Below, piece by piece: positions 38,463 through 50,687 of a stretch of DNA of 64,000 nt. A program made the position numbers and the translations under genes. Position 1 is the first letter of the stretch; every line of letters starts with the position of its first letter. This DNA comes from Acanthosoma haemorrhoidale (lineage: Eukaryota > Arthropoda > Insecta > Hemiptera > Acanthosomatidae), in NCBI GenBank assembly GCA_930367205.1, contig OV884014.1, positions 73,015,104 through 73,079,103 of the forward strand. The letters are read 5' to 3'. The notes below the pieces were generated by a model. The model searched no databases and was not told where the DNA came from. It worked only from the letters and a program-made list of their open reading frames with translations.

Positions 38463-39110
38463 TACAATTCATTTAATGAAAATATATTTTCCTTGGTGCT
38501 AAGTTAAAAGTTGTGAGTTCCACCCACCCATATGTAAAGAGTTTTATATAAATATGTACATATAAGTATATTAAAATTAAAATCAAGAATATAACAATCC
38601 ATTTTTATAAATATTATCAATCTTTTAAATGTGGGTTTTTAAGAAATAATTTTGTAAGTACCTCTATATTTGAAACTGCCTGATACATTCCTTTTATAAA
38701 TCGGAAATTTTATAACTTGAAAGGAGATCTTGTTTATAACTAATCATTACAATAATGTAAAAAAAATAAATGTCTTTGTACCTGTTTGTTATTAATATAC
38801 CATGTCTGATGATATGTAATATAGAATTAAAAGTCCATTCATATCATATCCTGTGTAATACTCTCAGAGGTGAAGAAACTGCAATGGATGCCAAAAATTA
38901 CCCTTGCCAGAAAGATAAATTGTTGAGAATTATTAATTTTGCTGTTCCTATTTTATAAATTGTGTTGACTTTAAAGCTATGTTTCAAACATAAGTTATTT
39001 AGCTTGTTGACAAATTTTGATTATATATAATAGTTATTTATCTCAATTATAATATAGTTAAAGTAGGTGTTTTTGATTTGGAACAATAAAGTTAGTAGTT
39101 GATTATTATC
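38463..39110 (+). other. SNX17 3' UTR region
   Basis: AT-rich sequence after the stop codon, with AATAAA signals at 38765-38770 and 39085-39090 that could end the transcript. The real end cannot be decided from sequence. Confidence 0.5.
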
Positions 39111-41280
39111 CAACAGATATTAAATTATATCGATTAATTATTTCTTGATTTGTTTTTATTTGTTAAATTCTGTTGGTAAATACAACTATCTCATTATTTC
39201 TGAGCCCTCATACAAGGGGGAGATCGAATCAAAAATAATTCTTCATTAAATTTCCACTATTAAAAATGGTTGAGTATTTTAAACTGAAAATTTATTGATA
39301 GCGATGAAAAAAGTAATTTCCAAGCTAAGAAATGTATATAATGTACTATTTTTGTTGTGATTATATTGTGCTCATCTGAAGTGCGTCTATTGCAGTAGCT
39401 AAGTCCTTGTGTCCTCTAAGGGGCTTTTGAAACTATGTGCCAATCTCTATTAGTATGTTTTTTACTAAATTTGCCTTAAATGTCTATTTTTTAAAATGAA
39501 TAATAAATTGCCATTTTTTTTTACTAATTGATATATTGTTAAATGACAGTATAACATGTTTTACTGTTTTTATGTGATATTCTCAGTTGTGCAAATAAGA
39601 TCTATATTTATTTATTTGAATGGCAATTTGAATTTTTGTATTTAATTGTTTATTGTTATTTTTTTTTAGTCTAGGCTTAACAATGAATGTGTGTCCTGCT
39701 GAAGTTTTGTTGTGATTGGACAAGCATTCACTGTTTTAATTATTATTGCTTTTGTGCTCTCTATTATTTTTAAAACTCAGGTTAATTTTGACTGAATTTA
39801 ATTAATGTCATATTATGTATGAAATTGTCTGGCAATAATGTTACTGTTATACATAACATTCCATTTATACATTTTCACAACTTGGAATTATGACTGTAAT
39901 TTCTTGTCCATTTTATAAATTGTTTAAATCTAGTTATTTTAATACAGATATTATATTATTGTCGTTTCTGCATTGAATTATGCTCCTTTTCTTTTAATTA
40001 ATAAGCTTTTTATGAATTAAAAAAAAATTATAACCATGGTGCAACAACTCATGAAAAGCATTGGTGACTGAGGTTGTCGCCATAGTTGGTGGGTAATGCT
40101 GAGATATAAAGACTATCGCAAAAATAAATTCAAAGATTTTTTAACAAAAATAAAGTGTAAAACTACTTACAACTATGGTTAGAGACCGATATGGTTTAAT
40201 AAATGAAATAAAATAAATTTTGATAGTATTGAAAGTATTTTTTTTTAATTTTTGAAAGTATTGAAAAAATTTCTGAACACTTAAACCCTGCTGGGTAATT
40301 GCCATGTCTATTGTTTAAATTTGTTAGTCAGCTTTAGTTGTACCAATTTTTCGCAGTTGACAAGGTTTTTTCCTCAATTTGCTGGGTATGCAGGTGGTCT
40401 TACTTTTTCCTGTGTTAGTTACTTTTTTCTTCTGGGCACTCTATCAGCATGCAGTAATGTTCTGTCAGTCATTCTTAGCAAGAATTGCAAGTTGGAGACG
40501 AGGTTTAATAGAAGAAAGGAGTGGGAAAAGGCAAGGGGCCCAAAAAAGTACCTACACAGGACGTCTGTAAGGTCTGTAGCTGGTGGACCTGATCCCAAGT
40601 TTTCATTTAATTCTTTGTATTTAACATGTTACTACCTAAATACTTAGGCCCATAGGAAATAAAATCAATAACAGTAAATATTTTATCTTCTACAATTTAT
40701 AAAGCATAGCTTTTGGAAGTAACCCAAATCTATGGCTAGTCTGCCCAACAGATTCATGCACGAATATACAAATCGACCCTTGAAGATTTAAAATATAATC
40801 TTGGTTGTCTTTTTTATTGGCCAGTAAGAGAGGTTTTTGTTCGGTTTTTAAAATTCAGTGGATAGAATTCCATGCACTACATTATTTAAACAACATAGAG
40901 TGTTAAGAAAATAATTTTGGAATAGTCTAGAAGGTGAAAATAGCTGTTGTTATCGTCGGCTCTGAAATTTTATTTTTGCATTATTGCCTTGTTTTGTCAA
41001 AATGTTCATTTTAACCCCCTTATTTATTTTTAAACTCATTAATCCCTTTAATTTCAAACTACTATCCAATTTGCACAAAATATGGCATGAATACTGCCCT
41101 ATGAAAAATACTGTGGATACCCCAACATTGCCAACTAAGAAAAATTTAACTTTTCATTAGTGATAAGTTTAGTCATCCTTATCATAAAATATATATAATA
41201 CAACAAATTCTATGATATAACTTCTGTACAGGAGGTAATGAGATCCTTATAATAAACAAGTGTATTGAAGACATGGCTTA
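39111..41280. other. Intergenic, no supported gene
   Basis: AT-rich. Open frames at 40321-40647 and 40379-40570 overlap in different frames and lack any motif or splice context; not called as genes. Confidence 0.5.
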
Positions 41281-41284
41281 ACTA

Positions 41285-41379
41285 CACAGGTGGGCTGAAA
41301 AGTTTCCGACCTCAACATGAAGATGATAATAAAATAAATAAAAGCTTTGTTAGGTCGGAAACTTTTCAGCCCACCCTTG
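41285..41379. mobile_element. 95-bp palindromic MITE (mariner type)
   Basis: Two near-perfect 28-bp inverted ends. GGTGGGCTGAAAAGTTTCCG is on the left and its complement on the right, separated by about 40 bp. TA flanks both sides (41283-41284 and 41380-41381). Too short to code; a miniature non-autonomous element mobilised by a Tc1/mariner-superfamily transposase is the best reading. Confidence 0.85.
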
Positions 41380-41389
41380 TACTTATCCT

Positions 41390-42180
41390 GTCTCTGTGAA
41401 TGAAATATCTGCAGTAATATTATATCTTAAGCATCATAATAAATAAAAAGTACATAACTAGGATGGTGAGTAAAAACATAGCTAAACATTGAAAAACGAA
41501 TGCAACCTTTATTTATTAACATAATAAAGACTTTGATGATTTAGTTACATGGAAGTAACTTATTCTTATCTATAAAACTGATCAATAAATAGTAACTTTT
41601 ACAGATAATATAATAGTCCATCATCATACTAATGTAAGTTTAATTATTATCTTAAGCAGTTAAACTGTGTCTCGATTATATATTTAAGACTTCTGAAATT
41701 TAATAAAGAAATTAAATGGATTAAAAAGTATTAATTTAAGGTTTACAAGTACACATAAGCCTCATTTTAAGTAAGAAGAGTAAACATTTCTAATTCAAGG
41801 AGCTGACTATAATAAGGTTCAAACTCAGGTAAATTACTTAAAATAATTAGATTAAGTATAAATTAGTCATTATATACAATATTATTTAATTCATATTTTG
41901 ATAGTTTAAATCACATAAAGGATCAATAAACACAAAAGTACCAACATATTTCAATTTATGATACTTCATTCTACACACTAAAAACCTATTTCATAAATCA
42001 CATTTAATTTTAAAACTTTACTAATAAATAAGTTATTTACTGATTGAATGATAGGATTCATTCTCCTGATTTTAAATTTCGCGGTCATAAGCAATGTTTA
42101 AGGATTAGACAAAGAGATTGCAGAGCAATATATATTGCTGTTTAGTTTCTACTATTGGCCAACAGACAATGCTGCATGTC
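41390..42180. other. Intergenic, nothing recognised
   Basis: AT-rich with no exon, RNA gene or repeat that I could identify. Confidence 0.5.
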
Positions 42181-42199
42181 ATTTTTTTTATGAAATATT

Positions 42200-42240
42200 T
42201 CCTCTCACTCACATTCTCTCACTCTTTCTCTCTCTCTCTC

Positions 42241-42292
<52 letters not shown>

Positions 42293-42313
42293 CCCCTCTC
42301 TCTCATAACATGA
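42200..42313. repeat. (TC)n microsatellite with a conserved 3' flank
   Basis: About 100 bp of TC repeats with a few interruptions, ending in CCCCCTCTCTCTCATAACATGA. The same end sequence closes the TC microsatellite at the right edge of the window, so the array probably belongs to an interspersed repeat rather than arising independently. Confidence 0.8.
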
Positions 42314-45300
42314 TAATTATAACACTCAATGTAAGGTTTTTAAATGATCCTTAATTATTATTATAGATGAGTGAAGAGTTATGAACTGATAAAACTCTAG
42401 AATAGTTTACAGGTAATCCAATCTTCTAACTAGTAAAATTAAAATGAAATTCCTACACTATGGAACAGAAATATCGACAATCACAAAGCAGAATAAAAAA
42501 ACATTTCTAGCAGTTGATTGATAATTGAGTCTAGCTTCTACTAATGGCTTGTAGGATCAGTGTTAATAAAGTTAAGAATACGTAGTTAAATTTAATTAGA
42601 ATTTAACACAATACAATCATACTGAAATAAACACAATATATACTAAAATAATCCAGGAGCTTACGAGAAAAACCCTGGGAAAGCTTAATTCATCACTAGA
42701 GAAAATTAATTATTTTTCTTTGTAATTATTCCTCCCACATGAATGAGGATTTGTCAAGTTGCAAGATTTTAGGAATTCGTTTAAGCGAGAGACTACTCTT
42801 GATAAGAAAAAAATATTCCTAATTTTTGTTTCTCTCCAGATACAATTTTTGCTGCTACCCTCACATGTTAGTTGTGCTTGGGGAAAACTCACAACTGCTC
42901 CATTTCAATGCCCATTGAGACTGTTTATTATTTTAATTAATACAAAAAATAAATAAATTTTTATTCAATAAATGCAATTTATTCATTTACATGGAAACTT
43001 CAACAACTTGGAACAAATGGCTACCACAGAGAATTTTAATAGTGAGATAGCTCTCATTTATTTATATTTTATCACACATTCATGTTATTTTTTTAATTTG
43101 GAACTTGGGAGAGTTGATATCATTTTGTTCTATAGACTGACTATTTTATGCATAAAATGGTACAGCAAAAAGAAAGTTACAAAATATAATCGATATAGCT
43201 GAAAATAGCTTGATCTTATTTATCGTATTTGTTCTAACCTAAAATTGCTTATTTAATCTCTTTAGATTAAGTAATTCATTCAACTTAATGTATTGAACAT
43301 TCACCAATAGTTATGGTTCCTATGAGAATCAATAATTTTGAATTGAATGCATTGAAATGTAATAAAAAAAATATAAAATTTTCACTATGATTTATTTATA
43401 ATATAGATCAAGGAGTTTTTTCAATTTTATTTTCTGTCTGCGAAGGATTATAATTTAAAATAAGTGTAAATATAAATAATTAACTGTCTATGAACAAATT
43501 ACTGGTTTATTCTAATAATATTCAATGAATAAATATTCAATTCTTGAATTTTAATAAAAATCAAAACCATTATAAATACAAGTGGCACATAAAAATAATC
43601 GATTTGGTTATATTCTAATATTTTTAGTTACTTGTGAATAAACTTATACTTTAGGATGAACAATTAACTTGAATAAAAATAAAACTTAATACAGGATTAG
43701 GTTATAAAAATATAAAAGGGCCTATAAATAACCGGTTTTCAACAACATTTAATATTATGGCAAATCCCTCGGGTAGAGTTTTCAACAGATAGTTATACCT
43801 TTATTGTCCATTTTCCTTCATGCAGCAGTGCCCAGCCAACTATTACTTTCTCATTGCTAGGTTTTTTTAAATTCTGGATATTGTTATCCCTTGTTATGTG
43901 CAATGCTACAGTACTAATGGTATTTATGTAATTGTTGAAGGTATGAAATTCTAACAGCTCCGCCCCGGAATTAGGGCGTATGGGCAGTGATAAGGGCCAA
44001 ATTTCCAAATAGGTTGTAAGTGAACAAGTTATGACCAAGCAAAAGAAGAGACTGATGGGCATCACGGGTGTAAACCTACCCTTCCATATCAAGGAAATCT
44101 CCTGTGCTATAGAGTATATATAGTTTTACCCTAATACCCTTTTACTATAGAGTAAATTATCTGGTTACAGAGAAGACAAAAAAAACTGGCCAGCAATGAA
44201 TACACAACACGAAAACATGTTGGAGCAGCTATTCATCTCCACCCTGATGAAAACTGATTCGTTGGAAATATATTTATTTCACCAGACCATTACATCGTTT
44301 AAACACTCATTTTGGACAGACTACTCAATTTATTAGCAGCAGCTTTTCAGCAATCTCAGGATACAGCACCACATCCCCTGGACTAGACCAACTCTCATGA
44401 TCACCATAGATGCCAAGTTTTTTAATAACGAGGGATAAGGGAAGGTGTTGTGCCCAAAATTGCAGGAGCAGCAAGTTTTCATCAGGTTTCCCTCCTTTTC
44501 AAACCAATAAACGTTTTTCGATTAATTTCTCCTTACATCTTCCTTATGACCTTGTAGAAAATATTTGTAGTCTCCAAATAACTGGAAGATGTTTATGTGA
44601 GGTAAAAAAAGGTAAGTAAATAAACATGTCTATAATTTTACTTAACTTTTATTTGTTATTATTATACAGATAATGTAGAAATATTGACCTTTTTCTTATG
44701 TTTCAATTATTAACATGTGGATTTTTGTTAAATTTTTTTAATATAAATTGTAAATACCTATACACTCATTACAAATATACATTCTTTAAAATATTTTTTA
44801 TATATCTAAAGAGAACAGCTAATTATACATTATTGTTTAACAACTCTAAAATGAAAAAATGTTTTCAGCTTTACAACAGGTAAGGAGGCATAGTTGGCGC
44901 TAGTGCCTAAAAAAAAGTAATTCTTTTTACGTTAAAGAGACATTATGATACAGTAATAAATTTTACATTGTTCTTATTGTATTTCGAAAGCATTAGAATT
45001 ACAGTTAATACAATATATATGTATATATATAATATTGCATATATAAAAATTATTATTTATTATTCATAAAAATATTTATTTTAAAATGTATATATTATTG
45101 TTAATCTGCCAGATATAATATGAAGAATTAATAGAAAACAGTACAACTAATATATTTGTTGTTTAAAGCTTTAATTTAATTTTGTAATTAAAACTTTCTC
45201 TTTTAAAAAAATGTGAATTACAACAATCGCTTTCCTCCACTGTATATATCACATACTTTACCCAAATATATATATTTAACAATTCATAATCTAACACCTA

Positions 45301-45880
45301 TCTTGCTATTGTGTATGAGCAGTCTGAAAATTATTAGGTGTATATTATTTTAAAGGAGTATTTCCCTCCTGTCCATCTTTGAATAGGCACTATAGAACTT
45401 TGGGCTATACTGGCATATCAGTCAGGTTTTACATTCGGCTCGGAAATATATTTTTTCAAGCGTGCTCATTCGCTTCAATCCGTATGCTTTCACTTTTCAT
45501 GTTTTGGAGTCAACATGAGCTAATAAGAATTGGAATAGTAGAAAATGGCTCTAGTTTAAGCTTAGTGATTATGAAATGGCAGTCAACTCATATTCATATA
45601 TTATTTACGTGAATAAAAGCTAATTTTTCACTTTTTTTTTTTTCTATATATAATTTGGTGAATTCTTTGGTATATTCATACTTGTCGGTGATTTAAAATT
45701 TTCAAACTTGAACATATTTTTCTCTACTTTATAATATTTGATTTTTTAATATAGTTTACACCCGTTGTCTACTTCTTTGGTGGCTCTGGATGGCTAGGTC
45801 TGAAATAAGAAAAGAAGTGGTTTACATCAGGATGTTATATAAAGAACAGGATTCATATTCACCAGTGTTTTAACATTAAT
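42314..45880. other. Intergenic, AT-rich
   Basis: No supported gene. A 69-codon frame at 44410-44619 begins with a Cys-containing stretch (RCCAQNCRSSKFSSG) faintly like a THAP zinc finger start, but lacks the remaining zinc ligands. The somewhat GC-richer blocks near 43950-44000 and 44340-44500 may be transposon scraps. Confidence 0.4.
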
Positions 45881-45881
45881 T

Positions 45882-46048
45882 AATTATTAGCCAAAGAAAA
45901 AATATTTTAACGTGGTCAGGGCTCAAACATCAGACCTTCTCAGTCTATGGTAGGATGCTCGATCTCTAATCAATCCTTGCACGAAAACTAGCCTTAACAA
46001 TATCAAGTTTGTTTAGCTTTCCTCTTTCAATATCTTTGGCTAATAATT
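45882..46048 (-). repeat. SINE-like repeat with 16-bp inverted ends
   Basis: It begins AATTATTAGCCAAAGA and ends with the exact reverse complement at 46033-46048. Read on the minus strand, the interior has a B-box-like GATGTTTGAGCCC and a tRNA-like GATCGAGCATCC. The T-rich tail TTTGGCTAATAATT is shared with the copies at 3371, 4861 and 35931. Whether the inverted ends are part of the element or come from two adjacent tails is unclear. Confidence 0.5.
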
Positions 46049-46168
46049 GTCAAAAATGGTGGGATAAATACTATAGCTAATCATTCATAATTTTAATATT
46101 AAGAAGCAGTTATGGGAGTTAAAATTAGCAGGGTATGGGGGTAAAATGACTAGGTTTTGACCTCCCCT

Positions 46169-46223
46169 GTGTTTTCTAAGTTGCTGAACTATATCAGTGT
46201 TTTCTAAGTTGCTGAACTAGATC
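46169..46223. repeat. Two-unit 28-bp tandem duplication
   Basis: GTGTTTTCTAAGTTGCTGAA plus the following bases occurs at 46169 and again at 46197 with one or two mismatches: a recent short tandem duplication in non-coding DNA. Confidence 0.8.
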
Positions 46224-46540
46224 TGTCCCAAACATTATGCAAATACCTCCACTGTTTTAGAAGCTTTTGGTGCAACTACACACCGACATACTTATATTAG
46301 AAAAAATTGCATGGCAATAAATGTCAACGTACATACTGAGAGGGGGAGCAGAACTAAAGTTTATTTATTTCCTCTCTTTCAGGCAAATGGATATTACTTC
46401 CCATATATTGCAAGCTGCCATGTTTACTTCTAGTAACACATTTCCATAATAATACATTCAAGAGCAAGAGTAAAAGTACTTATTGGTAGCTAGTTGATTT
46501 CAGATAATGTATCTGTGACAATAAACAACGATAAAGAGCC

Positions 46541-46615
46541 CTCCATATGGTGTAGTGGTTAGTGTAATTACTTCAGGATAAGATCCCAGATAAGATAAGA
46601 AAGATCCTTCTCCGA
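46541..46615 (+). repeat. tRNA-derived SINE head (Glu/Asp-like A box)
   Basis: CCATATGGTGTAGTGGTTAG strongly resembles the 5' half of an arthropod tRNA-Glu or tRNA-Asp with its A box. A GATCCCAGA stretch follows in place of a proper T-arm. It cannot fold as a complete tRNA, so a SINE remnant is preferred over a tRNA gene. Confidence 0.5.
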
Positions 46616-46619
46616 AAAA

Positions 46620-48207
46620 GAACTATGTATCATTCTATATAATTAAATTTATTTGACTATCCTGCAAATTTATATCAAGTAGCATTACCCTTTTTTTTCC
46701 ATTGAAAAGCCATCAGGTGCCTCAGGATGAGAGTCTTCATCATGCTCTATTAAACATAATATATTAATTATTTATAATTATATTAGTAAAATTTTAAGTC
46801 TGAATTTATCTGATATTTCTATGAATAAGCTATGATGCTTAATATATTAAAAATAAATATTCACAGAAGTTGAGAAACTGGAAGAGATACAAAGATATAA
46901 TATATTAATAATAATAAACAGATTTTGAACTATAACACCATACTATAGAATGTATAAAATTGAAATCGGCCTATCATAAAAGTAGATAATTGTATCAAAT
47001 CACAACATAAACAATGATTGCTGAAGATTTAGAATGTGATGTACAAAAATATTTAAGATCAGTGACATGAAAACAAAGCCATTCTCTCAACTTCTGAATT
47101 TATTTTTACTATCACAAATATAATTGTTAATTGTCAACATGCAGCATTCTCACTTTCTTTACACTTTGCTAACATACAGTTAAATATTATTTTTAAGCGA
47201 AGATTATCTCTTCTTAAGGCTGAAAATGACAATGGCGGTACTAATGACCTTATAGTTGTTTATATAGTTCATTGTTTTTACTCTGTTAATAAAGGCGACA
47301 TGCACAGCTTATCCTGTTTTCTCAGAATGAAGGATAATTTAAAGCTAACACCAGAACAACCCACTAAACATGCTCATAGTTATTTCATATAGCTGTAACT
47401 TTGAATAAAATAAAGCAATTTGCTTTTTTAAAGTTTTTCTTTGAGTTATTTAACTTAAAATCATCAAATATGCCATGGCAGCAGTAAAATTTCAAATTTG
47501 ATGAAAATTTGATCAATAGTAAACTAAAAAATTTTTTTATGGAATTTCTACTTGATCATGAAAACAAATAATAATGTGCTGAAACTGCAGGACATTTTCT
47601 AATATTCAATATCACAAGACTGAAACAAAAATAAGAAATACTGACAACAAATTTCATATATTTGATCTAAACCAAAAAAAGTTATGATTTTATGAATATA
47701 TGATGTGTTTAAATTTTGTATATTTAATTCATTTGGTCCAACTTCGAAAAAAACATTAAGAAATAATTTCACCAAAACTGTCCGGATATCCCAACAAGAA
47801 AATTTGAAGAAGAATTAGTTTTCAAGATACGGATTTTTTCTATTGTAAATAGAATGGCTATTCCCATCTTCCAGATGAGTTGTCATTGGTTGAAACTACT
47901 GACTTTCTAGAGACATTCCTGCACCAAACCATGTCAACCAAACTTTTATTTAATTTTGCTATAATCTAAAAAATCAGCTCCTTCCATGCTTGACATTAAA
48001 AATATCTAGGATATTTGTAAATCTGAGAACCCTCATATTGGTAGCTTTTCCAACAGCTTATGGGTTGATTGATTGTTATATATTCATGATAAACTATTGG
48101 TAAAATTATTATTACAATATAAAAATAGGCCACTATCTTTTATTTGGTAACTTTGATTATTTCACATTGAATACCTCTATTACTATTACTATTAGTATTC
48201 TTATAAG
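46620..48207. other. Intergenic, nothing recognised
   Basis: AT-rich sequence with no supported coding, RNA or repeat feature. Confidence 0.5.
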
Positions 48208-48541
48208 CAGGGCTGGCGAGAGTGGTCGCAGACCCCTGGGAAAAGCAATCTCGGGCCCCCTATAAATTCTCATGCTACTAAACGTTTTGTTACCTTTCAT
48301 GTAGGTATTTGGGGCAGAGGTTAACTGAAAATGAATGTTAATATTGACGTTGAATTCTTTATTGTTATTAAAGCGTTACATTCACTTGGTGTTAAATAGT
48401 ACTTGTAGAAACTACAAATACTACAACTGAAAGAACCATGACAAAACTTGAGTGGATAAATACAACAAATAAAACTTTTTTACCTCAACTGTCGGGCGCC
48501 AGGGCTCTGGGCCCCCCTTCCCCACCCTCTTGCCGGCCCTA
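48208..48541. mobile_element. hAT-type MITE (334 bp)
   Basis: Ends are CAGGGCTGGCGAGAG on the left and, in reverse complement, TAGGGCCGGCAAGAG on the right, followed on both sides by G/C-rich GGGCCCCC. The flanking octamers CTTATAAG (48200-48207) and CTAATAAG (48542-48549) match at 7 of 8 positions, the 8-bp target-site duplication expected for hAT elements. No coding capacity. Confidence 0.85.
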
Positions 48542-48549
48542 CTAATAAG

Positions 48550-50687
48550 CTAATCCTTATTAACCCTAGAATACAAAGCTATCTGACTGTGTTGCTTATT
48601 GCTCAATCTTTATTGTTTTAAAGAACACCAATAAAATATGTAAATATGGATAAAGGGGATAGTAAGTAAAGAAGGTTTTGGTAATCAATCATTGTGTTAA
48701 TCAACTTTGTGTATTCCTAGATTTTCCCTTTGTCCTAAGTGATGCAGCCTAACTTTTCCTTTATTTATGGTTAGATAGGTTCTAAAATATATCAGTTATT
48801 TTTCTAAATAGGTAAGACTAAAAAAATATATTTTCATGTTTTTTTTTTTAAGTTGTTTCATCCCTGCAAATTATGTATTTGATAAAAAAACTCTTTTTTC
48901 ACCATTAAGGGGCCAATGCAATTAAGTAAATAATTAAAATTTCTTTGTAGGGTGAACAAAGCCTACCAAACCATGTATGTACACTTGTCTTCTTATAATT
49001 GCCTTTGGTCTTTGCCTGTGGGCCATTACTTCTTTCTCCTATATGTTATTCTCTTTTATATCTTATTGTTGCTCTTGTGTATTTCTTTGATAGCAAAGAG
49101 GTTGAGATTTTTCAAAATCAGAATTCATAGATGTACTTTTTTCTTTCACTTATCACTTCATCGCATTCAAAATATGATTTCCTGATCATTAAGTATCCTT
49201 ATCAAACTACCTCTTAATAATAAAGGCATTTGTTAGGATTTTAGTTAAGGAAGATTCAATAAAATCCACTCAAAACATGAAATTAATGAAGCCAGTTTTA
49301 CAAAAACAGGGTAAAAAACGGTGTGAGGCTCTAATTATGGGAGGCAATTTCTAAAATAAAATAAAGACAATATTTAGTGATAATTAAGTAAATGCTTGTT
49401 GCACAAATAAATATTTTGAATTTCAGCATTAAATTAAATATTAATTTTCTTGAGTAAAATTATTTAATATGTTTCCATGATGCTGAAAATTAATTGATAC
49501 TTCATGATTTCATAAAAGGTTTAACAAAATTAAGAGGGGCAATATTCACCTTTTTTCCAGTAAGATATTAACTCTATTTACATTATTAATAATATATGAA
49601 TTAAAAAACTTTCAAATTAAATCATTTAAAAAAAATTAATACAACACTTCCTTTTTTTTTATTTAAAATAACTAACCTAAATGTGTGTGCAGATTAAATC
49701 TCCAATCATGTTCCCTTGGGTCAAACTCTGGTTCCTCGTCCACGCTTATATCGTATTTAAGCGAAGGCCTGCCACCTGCTTACAGGACAAAGCCAAGCAA
49801 ACTAAAGCTCACAGTCTACTTTCTATAGTCAATTATCCTCTACAAATCTTCTTGAACAGTTTAATAAAGCTATTAAGATTAAAAATGATAGATGTAGAGA
49901 ATAACTGAAATAAATGCAGAAACCCAGTGCATATTAGCTTGAATATGGTTAGCTTAACTCCATGCTAACAAATGTTTCCTTTAGGGCTATGTTCTAGAAG
50001 CTGTTAACTATCTAAACATTTTTATTACTTTTTAAAGGCACAAAACATAGATCACAATTTTTAAGGCAGGAACTACTATTACATAAATTAAGTCTTCTAA
50101 TTTATAATGTCATGAGTAGATACTAATTCATTTATTACTTATAAAAAGCTGCTCTATTTAGTTTTGTTCTATAATATTATTTTAAACAAGTATATTTGTG
50201 TGTTCATGTACATATATATTAAATACTTTATTGAAATGTATATGAATACACAATATATATATTTATATGCACAGATATGTTTATAATACTGTTAAGCTCA
50301 ATAATTATTAAACTCCATAATCACTTGAAGTACATAAGTTTTAATCATGACATGCATTTAATATCTTTTGTCATTCGAAATGCAAACATGTCAAGTATTG
50401 TATTGTTTGATATTCCGCTATAGTCAAACATGTATTATTATTATTATTATTCATAATCATTATATATATCATGCTGCAGGCAAAAATATATAATAAAATA
50501 ATAACCTCGTTGAAAGCTATCTGTTATTTGTTTCTCTTCCTGTTCACTTTTAATTCTTTCCCCTACAAAATATTAGATTATGTACTCAATTTGTTTTAAA
50601 AAAGAAATTAATATAAACACCAATTTAGTAAAATCTAAATATTTGTAAAATGGAAATGATGAATATGGAAGTATTTATTTAAATGAT
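48550..50687. other. Intergenic and probable 3' UTR of the ankyrin-like gene
   Basis: AT-rich. The minus-strand 3' UTR of the gene ending at 50688 must start here; its end was not placed. The frames at 48952-49185 and 49681-49908 have no motif. Confidence 0.45.

Noticed and set aside
40321..40647. A 108-codon plus-strand frame with hydrophobic stretches
   Set aside because: Two frames overlap with similar length, no motif, and no nearby exon in phase.
42118..42354. Ser/Leu repeat open frame
   Set aside because: It is simply the translation of the TC microsatellite.
44410..44619. THAP-like zinc finger start (RCCAQNCRSSKFSSG)
   Set aside because: Only the first Cys pair is present; the remaining zinc ligands and the AVPTI-type box are missing, so the match is too weak to call.
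46541..46615. A functional tRNA gene
   Set aside because: Only the 5' half resembles a tRNA; no T-arm or acceptor-stem pairing follows.
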